The notes under the pieces were generated by a model. The model saw nothing but the letters and a program-made list of their open reading frames with translations. It ran no database searches and was not told the DNA's origin. From contig SFLO01000057.1 of NCBI GenBank assembly GCA_004553405.1, forward strand, positions 1 through 5,855: a stretch of DNA of 5,855 bases, in the 5' to 3' direction. The position numbers and the translations under genes were made by a program. This document shows positions 1 to 5,855 of this stretch, piece by piece (positions within the stretch are counted from its first letter, which is position 1; every line of letters starts with the position of its first letter). This DNA comes from Coriobacteriaceae bacterium. GTDB taxonomy: Bacteria; Actinomycetota; Coriobacteriia; Coriobacteriales; QAMH01.

Positions 1-1
1 C

Positions 2-1063
2 TATCCCTTCATCAGTGCGGCCGACGCGACGGCCGGCACCACCTGGCTGGGGGCCACCAACCTGCTGAGCATCGCCGTCATGGCCTTCGTGCAGCTGCCC
101 GCCCTGCGCCGCACGGGTGTGCGCCTCCGCTTCCGCATCGACCTGCACGGCCCCGGCCTGACAGAGACCCTGCGCCTGGCGCTGCCCGCCATCGCGTGCA
201 CGGCCATCAACCTCGTGGGGCTGTCTGTGATGAACAGCTGCGCTTTGCACGTGGCGGCCAACGGACCGGCCTCTGTGGGCTACGCCTGGATGTGGTACCA
301 GTTCCCCTACGGCGTGCTGGGCGTGGCGCTTTCGACCGCCATGTTCACCGAGATGAGCGATGCGGTTTCGCGCGGGGAGACGGAGCGCTTCAAGGAGCAC
401 CTCCTGGCGGGCCTTACCACCACGCTGATGCTCATCATCCCCATGGCCGCGCTGCTCTTTGCCTGCTCCTTCCAGCTCATCGGCCTGTACTCGGCCGGCC
501 GCTTCACCCCAGATGACATCGCGCCCATTGCCATGTTGCTCAAGGGCTGGGCGATCAACCTGCCCATCTACGCCGCCTACATGTACGTCTACCGCGTCTT
601 CAGCGCGCTCAAGGACATGAAGACCGTGGCTGTCTGCAACGGCATCCTCACCGTGGCGCAGGTGCTGCTCTACATGCTGTTCACCGGCGTCATCGCCATC
701 CCCGGCTTTGGCGGCTTTGGGCTGGTGGGCATCGCCTTGGGAGACATCTGCTTCTACAGCCTGATGCTGCTCACCTTGCTCACCATCCTTCGCAGCAGGC
801 TCGACAACCTCAAGGTGGCAAGCGTCTTCACCGCTGGCGCCAAGGTGCTCGTTGCAAGCGTCGTGGGCGCGGTGGTGGCCTGCCTGATCGCCCGGGGGCT
901 CGACCAGGTGCTCGACACCGGCTACATGCTGTGGTCCTTCGTGGCGCTGCTCATCACCGGCGTGGTGGGCCTGTGCGTCATCGTCGCCATGTGCCGCCTG
1001 CTGCATGTAGACGAGCTCAGTCGCATGATCGGCGCCCTCAGGGCCAAGCTGCTGCGCCGCTAG
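2..1063 (+). CDS. murJ: MurJ/MviN-type lipid II flippase, C-terminal part (5' end outside window)
   Basis: This is the C-terminal 353 codons of a polytopic membrane protein of the MurJ (MviN) family, part of the MOP exporter superfamily. MurJ proteins flip lipid II, the peptidoglycan precursor, from the inner to the outer face of the cytoplasmic membrane. The frame is open from base 2; the Met at 80 is internal, because 26 codons of the same membrane-protein character precede it. Family features seen are the segment FPYGVLGVALSTAMFTEMS (about codons 99-117), which matches the conserved 'P-G-x-x-G-V-A-x-(S/T)-x-x-F-x-x-x-S' region, and YRVFSALKDMKTV, which matches the family's 'R-x-F-x-A-L-x-D-x-x-T' signature. 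About eight to nine hydrophobic segments follow one another, and the protein ends in a short basic tail (LRAKLLRR). Full-length MurJ is usually 500 or more residues, so roughly a third is missing to the left. Another MOP-family flippase is possible, but the two motifs favour MurJ. The stop is TAG at 1061. Confidence 0.88.
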   Translation, partial: YPFISAADATAGTTWLGATNLLSIAVMAFVQLPALRRTGVRLRFRIDLHGPGLTETLRLALPAIACTAINLVGLSVMNSCALHVAANGPASVGYAWMWYQFPYGVLGVALSTAMFTEMSDAVSRGETERFKEHLLAGLTTTLMLIIPMAALLFACSFQLIGLYSAGRFTPDDIAPIAMLLKGWAINLPIYAAYMYVYRVFSALKDMKTVAVCNGILTVAQVLLYMLFTGVIAIPGFGGFGLVGIALGDICFYSLMLLTLLTILRSRLDNLKVASVFTAGAKVLVASVVGAVVACLIARGLDQVLDTGYMLWSFVALLITGVVGLCVIVAMCRLLHVDELSRMIGALRAKLLRR

Positions 1064-1084
1064 GGGAGGGCCGCAGCGCGCCCG

Positions 1085-1130
1085 GGGCAGGCGCGCGCTC
1101 TCGCGCGAGCCGCGCGTTTCGAATCTGCCC
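1085..1130 (+). terminator. Probable intrinsic terminator after murJ
   Basis: Bases 1092-1100 pair with 1107-1116 (nine pairs, one bulged C at 1111, loop TCGCGC), and TTTC follows at 1117-1120. An outer arm, GGGCAG at 1085-1090 with CTGCCC at 1125-1130, can enclose this hairpin. It starts about 20-30 nt after the murJ stop and precedes the promoter of the next gene. The T-run is short, so efficiency is uncertain. A Rho-independent role is inferred from position and shape. Confidence 0.55.
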
Positions 1131-1168
1131 GACGCCCGTGGATTGATGCCGCCCGCGGCGGTCTTCGC

Positions 1169-1177
1169 TGGTATCAT
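1169..1177 (+). promoter_or_regulatory. Extended -10 promoter for the DUF1846 gene
   Basis: TG-G-TATCAT at 1169-1177 matches an extended -10 element (TGn followed by TATCAT, five of six to TATAAT). Transcription would start near 1183-1185, giving a leader of about 35 nt. No good -35 box lies 16-18 bp upstream. That stretch instead holds a 5-bp inverted repeat, CCGCC at 1149-1153 and GGCGG at 1157-1161, which could be an operator half-site or chance in GC-rich DNA. The site lies between the murJ terminator and the DUF1846 start. Confidence 0.55.
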
Positions 1178-1203
1178 TCCTTGGGTTAACACAGCGGATA
1201 CAG

Positions 1204-1211
1204 AAGGGGAG
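1204..1211 (+). promoter_or_regulatory. Ribosome binding site of the DUF1846 gene
   Basis: AAGGGGAG is a strong purine-rich Shine-Dalgarno match, with its core ending about 9 nt before the ATG at 1219. It fixes the start codon. The longer upstream frames through this region do not have such a site. Confidence 0.8.
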
Positions 1212-1218
1212 CTCCACC

Positions 1219-2700
1219 ATGCGCACCGGGTTCGACAACGACAAGTACATCAACCTGCAGGCACAGCGCATCAAGGAGCGAGTCGAGCAGTTCGGCGGCA
1301 AGCTCTACCTGGAGTTCGGCGGCAAGCTCTTCGACGACTACCACGCCAGCCGCGTGCTCCCCGGCTTCAAGCCCGACGCCAAGATCTCCATGCTCAAGAG
1401 CATGGCAGACCAGGTCGAGATCGTCATCTCCGTCAACGCCAACCACATCGAGAAGAGCAAGGTCCGCGGCGACCTGGGCATCACTTACGACGACGAGGTC
1501 CTGCGCCTCATGGACATCTTCGAGAGCCTGGGCTTCTACGTGGGCAGCGTCGTCATCACGCAGTACGCCAACCAGCCCGGCGCAGACGCCTTCTGCCAGC
1601 GCCTGGACCAGCTGGGCGTCTCGTGGTACCTGCACTACCCCATCGCCGGCTACCCGCACGACATCGCGCGCATCGTGAGTGACGAGGGCTACGGCAAGAA
1701 CCAGTACGTGCAGACCACCCGCCCGCTGGTGGTTGTCACCGCCCCCGGCCCCGGCAGCGGCAAGATGGCCACCTGCCTGAGCCAGCTCTACCAGGAGCAT
1801 AAGCGCGGCATCAACGCCGGCTACAGCAAGTACGAGACCTTCCCCATCTGGAACCTCCCGCTCGACCACCCGGTCAACATCGCCTACGAGGCGGCCACCG
1901 TCGACCTCGACGACGCCAACGTCATCGACCCCTGGCACCTCGAGGCCTACGGCGAGACCACCGTCAACTACAACCGCGACGTCGAGATCTTCCCCGTGCT
2001 CAAGGCCATGATGGAGCGCATCCTGGGCGAGAGCCCGTATCAGTCCCCCACGGACATGGGCGTCAACATGGCCGGCTTTGGAATCGTCGATGACGACGCC
2101 TGCCGCGAGGCCTCCAAGATGGAGATCCTGCGCCGCTACTTCCAAAGCGCCGTCAAGGTCAAGCGCACCGGCTTGGGTCAAGAGGAGGTCGACCGCCTGG
2201 AGCTCATCATGCACAAGGTGGGCATCGACACCGACTACTGCCCCGCCCGCGCCGCCGCCCTGGCCAAGGCCGAGCAGACCGGCGCGCCCGCCGGCGCCCT
2301 CGTGATGCCAGACGGCTCCATCGTCACCGGCAAGACCTCCGCCCTGCTCGGCGCCGCAAGCTCGCTGCTCATCAACGCCGCCAAGAAGGCTGCGGGCGTC
2401 CCCCACGAGACCTGGGTCATCCAAGACTCCGCGCTCGAGCCCATCTGCAGCCTCAAGACCGGCATCCTGGGTGCGCGCAACCCGCGTCTGCACCCCAACG
2501 AGATGCTCATCGCGCTTTCCATCTCGAGCTCTGTCAACGAGCTCGCAGATCAGGTGGTCAAGGGCACCAAGCTGCTGCGCGGCTGCGATGCCTTCTTCTC
2601 GAGCATCATCCCAGAAAGCGACGAGCGCCTCTACAAGACCCTGGGCATCAACGTGAGCTGCGAGCCCTGCTACGAAAGCGGTCGCCGCTTCCACAAGTAG
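1219..2700 (+). CDS. DUF1846 (UPF0371) family protein, function unknown
   Basis: This is a complete 493-residue soluble protein, recognised as the DUF1846/UPF0371 family. It is close to the family's usual length of about 500, has no signal peptide or membrane segment, and is probably cytosolic. Family members are common in Firmicutes and Actinobacteria. Crystal structures of members exist to my recollection, but I know of no established biochemical role. The N-terminus (MRTGFDNDKYINLQAQRI) and the segment KLYLEFGGKLFDDYHASRVLPGF (split by residues 28-50) are typical. A glycine-rich loop, APGPGSGKM at residues 175-183, resembles a Walker A motif but has Met where Ser or Thr is expected. A second small loop, VTGKTSALLG, lies at 369-378. 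Both suggest phosphate or nucleotide binding, which is inference. A CEPC pair sits near the C-terminus (481-484). The start is supported by the AAGGGGAG ribosome site and upstream promoter. pyrG follows 107 nt downstream on the same strand. Codon use matches the neighbours, so there is no sign of recent transfer. Confidence 0.9.
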   Translation: MRTGFDNDKYINLQAQRIKERVEQFGGKLYLEFGGKLFDDYHASRVLPGFKPDAKISMLKSMADQVEIVISVNANHIEKSKVRGDLGITYDDEVLRLMDIFESLGFYVGSVVITQYANQPGADAFCQRLDQLGVSWYLHYPIAGYPHDIARIVSDEGYGKNQYVQTTRPLVVVTAPGPGSGKMATCLSQLYQEHKRGINAGYSKYETFPIWNLPLDHPVNIAYEAATVDLDDANVIDPWHLEAYGETTVNYNRDVEIFPVLKAMMERILGESPYQSPTDMGVNMAGFGIVDDDACREASKMEILRRYFQSAVKVKRTGLGQEEVDRLELIMHKVGIDTDYCPARAAALAKAEQTGAPAGALVMPDGSIVTGKTSALLGAASSLLINAAKKAAGVPHETWVIQDSALEPICSLKTGILGARNPRLHPNEMLIALSISSSVNELADQVVKGTKLLRGCDAFFSSIIPESDERLYKTLGINVSCEPCYESGRRFHK

Positions 2701-2717
2701 CGCAGCACCGGAAACTA

Positions 2718-4424
<1,707 letters not shown>

Positions 4425-4431
4425 CCGCGCC

Positions 4432-4474
4432 GGGGGAGCGGGGCGGTGGGGGAGTGATGCCGCCCCGCTCCCCC
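4432..4474. terminator. Strong inverted repeat between convergent pyrG and dus, probable bidirectional terminator
   Basis: GGGGGAGCGGGGCGG at 4432-4446 is perfectly complementary to 4460-4474, giving a 15-bp GC-rich stem with a 13-nt loop. It starts 7 nt after the pyrG stop and ends 21 nt before the stop of dus on the other strand, filling most of the 71-nt gap. Neither side has a proper T-run, so it may act with Rho or chiefly as an RNA 3'-end stabiliser. The loop repeats GGGGGAG (4448-4454), allowing a second, shorter register with the same right arm. Confidence 0.75.
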
Positions 4475-4495
4475 TCGTGCGAACTCTTCGGCCGC

Positions 4496-5455
4496 TCAGT
4501 TGCGGAAGACTGCCTCTGCGGCGAGGGGTTCCTGCCTGAAGATGCGCGCGACGGCTGCGGCGTACTCGTCTGGCTTGCGCACGCCCCGCACCGCGCGGTG
4601 GACGGACTGAGGGTTCTCGAAGGCGCACTTGGCGTAGAACCACCACTCCTTCATGCGCATGACGGCGTTGCCGCCCATCTCGTCGAAGTGGGCCGCGTAC
4701 AGCTCGTCGTGGAAGCGCTCGAGCTCTTCGAGGCTCGCGGCGGGCCCGCCCCCGATCATGCGGGCCAGCGCGGGGTTGGCCAGCAGGCCGCGCCCCAGCA
4801 TCACGTGGCGCGTGGCGGGGTAGGCCTCGAGGAGCGCACTCATGTCGGCGGGCGAGAAGACGTCGCCGTTGTATGCGACCGGGCAGCCCGCCGCCGCAAG
4901 CGACGCCCCGTAGGCCTCAACGCGCGGCGTTCCCCGGTAGAGGTCCTTCTGCAGGCGGGGGTGGACGATGAGCTCGGCCAAGGGCATGCGGCGGTAGATG
5001 TCGAGGATGCGCTCGTACTCGTCATCGCTTTTCAGCCCGATGCGCGTCTTGACCGAGACGGGGAGGGCGCTCCTCTCGCAGATCTCGCCGAGGAAGGCCT
5101 CGAGGGCTCCGGGGTCGCGCAGGAAGCCGGAGCCCTTGCCCTTGGAGACGACCGTGCCAGAGGGGCAGCCGAGGTTGAGGTTCACCTCGCGGTAGCCCAT
5201 GTCCTTGAGGAGCTGGGAGGCCCAGGCGAACTCGTCGGCGTTCTTGGTGAGCAGCTGCGGCACGACGTCGAGCCCCTGGTTGAGCGCGGGGTCGAGCTCC
5301 CTGAGCGCGCGCTGGCCGAAGCTGGAGCCTGTGCGGGGAGGCGCGAGAAACGGCGTGTAGTAGCGGTCGAGCTTCCCAAAGCAGCGCGCATGCACCACGC
5401 GGAACGTGCGCCCTGTGAGCCCCTCCATCGGAGCCAGCGAAACGATCACCAGCAT
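4496..5455 (-). CDS. dus: tRNA-dihydrouridine synthase family protein
   Basis: This is a complete 319-residue flavoenzyme of the Dus family (COG0042), which reduces specific uridines in tRNA to dihydrouridine using FMN and NADPH. The N-terminal TIM barrel (about 1-235) opens with LAPMEGLTGRTFR (7-19). It carries the catalytic Cys97 in NLNLGCPSG (93-100 region), Lys136 in VKTRIG, HPR at 165-167, NGD at 196-198 and GRGLLANP at 221-228, where the flavin phosphate binds. The C-terminal helical domain includes MRMKEWWFYAK (266-276), in the place of the tRNA-binding helices. The pattern CPSGTVVSKGKGSGFL with HPRLQKDLYRG is that of a subgroup I associate with Clostridia and Coriobacteriia, distinct from E. 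coli DusA, DusB and DusC, so the target uridine cannot be named. The start at 5455 is chosen because the family N-terminus begins there and GGGAAGGGGG lies just upstream. The 40 extra in-frame codons up to 5575 are Arg-rich and do not resemble Dus. Confidence 0.94.
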   Translation of the reverse strand: MLVIVSLAPMEGLTGRTFRVVHARCFGKLDRYYTPFLAPPRTGSSFGQRALRELDPALNQGLDVVPQLLTKNADEFAWASQLLKDMGYREVNLNLGCPSGTVVSKGKGSGFLRDPGALEAFLGEICERSALPVSVKTRIGLKSDDEYERILDIYRRMPLAELIVHPRLQKDLYRGTPRVEAYGASLAAAGCPVAYNGDVFSPADMSALLEAYPATRHVMLGRGLLANPALARMIGGGPAASLEELERFHDELYAAHFDEMGGNAVMRMKEWWFYAKCAFENPQSVHRAVRGVRKPDEYAAAVARIFRQEPLAAEAVFRN

Positions 5456-5456
5456 G

Positions 5457-5481
5457 CCCCCTTCCCGGCGGGCTGCCCGCC
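5457..5481 (-). promoter_or_regulatory. dus ribosome binding site with an abutting hairpin
   Basis: Read on the minus strand, GGGAAGGGGG (5466 down to 5457) is the purine-rich ribosome site just before the ATG at 5455. Directly upstream is a perfect 6-bp hairpin with a 3-nt loop, GGCGGG-CTG-CCCGCC on the plus strand at 5467-5481. The hairpin ends at the edge of the ribosome site. It could affect ribosome access or be incidental. Alternative pairing of CCC 5464-5466 with GGG 5470-5472 overlaps it. Confidence 0.5.
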
Positions 5482-5507
5482 TTCGATGCGAATTAGTGCG
5501 TCCGAAC

Positions 5508-5513
5508 ACAATA
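5508..5513 (-). promoter_or_regulatory. Possible -10 box for dus
   Basis: On the minus strand, TATTGT (plus-strand ACAATA) matches TATAAT at four of six positions and lies in a short AT-richer island (5488-5513) of an otherwise GC-rich leader. It would give a leader of about 45 nt. No -35 match is found at the usual spacing. The 9-bp inverted repeat at 5516-5571 begins directly upstream. This is a weak call. Confidence 0.25.
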
Positions 5514-5515
5514 GC

Positions 5516-5571
5516 CCACCGGGCGCGCAGCAGGCGAGTGCGGGTTGTGTGCGCCGCGGGTGGCCCGGTGG
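5516..5571. repeat. 9-bp perfect inverted repeat upstream of dus
   Basis: CCACCGGGC at 5516-5524 is the exact reverse complement of GCCCGGTGG at 5563-5571, separated by 38 nt. Part of the left arm can alternatively form a small local hairpin (GCCC 5514-5517 with GGGC 5521-5524). It sits between the putative dus -10 and the intergenic repeat cluster. Possible roles are an operator pair, a leader structure or the 3' end of an unseen transcript. None is shown by the sequence. Confidence 0.45.
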
Positions 5572-5600
5572 ACACGGTCTCGGTTGCAGCGGCTCTCCCG

Positions 5601-5650
5601 GGGATCTCTCCACGCGCTCGCCTTCGTCTCGCTTGGTCGAGATGACGTAG
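5601..5650 (-). repeat. Full intergenic palindromic repeat, inverted copy
   Basis: Read on the minus strand it begins ACGTCATCTCGA (5648 down) and ends GAGAGATCCC. The outer stem is ATCTC at 5604-5608 with GAGAT at 5639-5643 on the plus strand. The interior is rich in GCGAG-like motifs. It matches the forward copy at 5781-5828 end to end in layout, and its arms span 40 nt against 39. I recognise the general type: short ACGTCAyCTCGAG...GAGAGrTCTC intergenic repeats common in Coriobacteriia-like genomes. The family assignment is from memory. Confidence 0.7.
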
Positions 5651-5668
5651 GAATCAACCCCCTTCCGC

Positions 5669-5690
5669 CATCTCGAGTGGAGGCGCCGCA
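5669..5690 (+). repeat. Degenerate partial copy of the intergenic repeat
   Basis: CATCTCGAGTGGAG at 5669-5682 resembles the left half of the repeat (CAyCTCGAGCGGAG), but the downstream part diverges. With CGCC at 5666-5669 and GGCG at 5682-5685 it can close a small stem. It lies head to head with the inverted copy across about 20 nt, an arrangement like paired REP elements. Confidence 0.45.
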
Positions 5691-5708
5691 GGTACTCACC
5701 CCTCACGA

Positions 5709-5784
5709 CACCTCGAGCGCAGCGGCGAAGCATCATCCCCCCACGTCACCTCGAGCGCAGCGGCGAAGCATCATCCCCCCACGT
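5709..5784 (+). repeat. Exact 38-bp tandem duplication of a repeat half-element
   Basis: Bases 5709-5746 and 5747-5784 are identical, and a third unit begins at 5785 with the same period before diverging after 11 bases (C to G, then a 1-nt insertion about eight bases on). Each unit starts CACCTCGAGCGCAGCGGCGA and ends in a C-run followed by ACGT. The homology extends upstream to about 5699 with two mismatches. The units carry only the left half of the full element, without the GAGAGGTCTC half. Identity suggests a recent duplication, for example by slippage. Confidence 0.9.
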
Positions 5785-5828
5785 CACCTCGAGCGGAGCG
5801 GCGTAAGCCGCGGAGCCGAGAGGTCTCC
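5781..5828 (+). repeat. Full intergenic palindromic repeat, forward copy
   Basis: It begins ACGTCACCTCGAGCGG and ends GAGAGGTCTCC. The outer stem is ACCTC 5786-5790 with GAGGT 5820-5824. The inner hairpin is GCGGC 5798-5802 with GCCGC 5807-5811 around GTAA, a GNRA-type tetraloop. It forms the third unit of the 38-bp array and the only forward copy with both halves. Confidence 0.75.
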
Positions 5829-5845
5829 GGCCGAGCTGCGAGACC
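5822..5845. repeat. Terminal inverted repeat GGTCTC/GAGACC
   Basis: GGTCTC at 5822-5827 is complementary to GAGACC at 5840-5845 with a 12-nt loop. It overlaps the right end of the forward repeat copy and competes with its outer stem, because both use GGT 5822-5824. Confidence 0.4.
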
Positions 5846-5855
5846 GAGGCCCTAC

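Larger units (their letters stand above)
5456..5855. other. Gene-free 400-nt region: dus leader followed by an intergenic repeat cluster
   Basis: No credible gene lies from the dus start to the right edge. Open frames here are short, Arg/Ser/Thr-rich and lack ribosome sites. The first 120 nt hold the dus leader, a hairpin and an inverted repeat. From about 5574 to the end the DNA is almost wholly made of related palindromic repeats in both orientations. Any gene upstream of dus must begin beyond 5855. Confidence 0.75.

Noticed and set aside
1..261. 86-codon minus-strand open frame at the left edge
   Set aside because: Antisense to the in-frame membrane protein running in from the left edge; Arg-rich with no family resemblance.
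1741..1770. True Walker A ATPase motif in the DUF1846 protein
   Set aside because: The loop APGPGSGKM lacks the Ser/Thr after Lys, and no clear Walker B partner was identified, so only a general phosphate-binding suggestion is kept.
1186..2694. 502-codon open frame antisense to the DUF1846 gene
   Set aside because: It is the mirror frame of a GC-rich gene: the product is a monotonous Val/Leu/Ala/Gly/Asp/His sequence with no motif and no ribosome site, while the plus strand encodes a recognisable family.
5456..5575. Longer dus start giving 359 residues
   Set aside because: The added 40 residues are Arg-rich and unlike any Dus N-terminus. The strong ribosome site sits before the ATG at 5455.
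5446..5736. Small minus-strand open frames upstream of dus (68 and 96 codons)
   Set aside because: They overlap the repeat cluster and the dus leader, lack ribosome sites, and encode Arg/Ser/Pro-rich sequence without motifs.
5704..5803. CRISPR array
   Set aside because: The 38-bp units are directly contiguous with no unique spacers, and no cas gene is nearby.

Overview
This is a GC-rich chromosomal window from what is probably a Coriobacteriia-type actinobacterium (an Olsenella, Atopobium or Collinsella relative). The placement rests on base composition, codon use, the Gram-positive-anaerobe style of the dihydrouridine synthase, the DUF1846 gene and the type of intergenic repeat. It is an inference from recalled sequence patterns, not a search result. 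All four genes look like ordinary core or widespread genes, and no phage, plasmid, CRISPR or defence system is visible.

Layout. (1) Positions 2-1063, + strand: the C-terminal 353 codons of a MurJ/MviN-type lipid II flippase, running in from the left edge, followed by a GC-rich hairpin with a short T-run. (2) 1219-2700, + strand: a complete 493-residue DUF1846 (UPF0371) protein of unknown function, with its own extended -10 promoter and a good ribosome binding site. (3) 2808-4424, + strand: a complete CTP synthase, pyrG. Its 107-nt upstream gap holds overlapping, mutually exclusive hairpins and a T-rich stretch, laid out like an attenuator. (4) A perfect 15-bp inverted repeat separates pyrG from the convergent gene and probably terminates both. 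(5) 4496-5455, - strand: a complete 319-residue tRNA-dihydrouridine synthase. (6) 5456-5855: no gene. This holds the dus leader and then a cluster of related palindromic intergenic repeats in both orientations, including an exact 38-bp tandem duplication.

The genes do not form one pathway. MurJ serves cell-wall synthesis, PyrG makes CTP, Dus modifies tRNA, and the DUF1846 protein has no assigned role. DUF1846 and pyrG are co-directional and may be partly co-transcribed, with the region between them acting as a control point.

The most interesting signals are non-coding. One is the repeat cluster, in which two full copies in opposite orientation show a compensatory base-pair change in the outer stem, suggesting a selected nucleic-acid fold. 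The other is the pyrG leader. I see no convincing evidence of a wholly new protein system.
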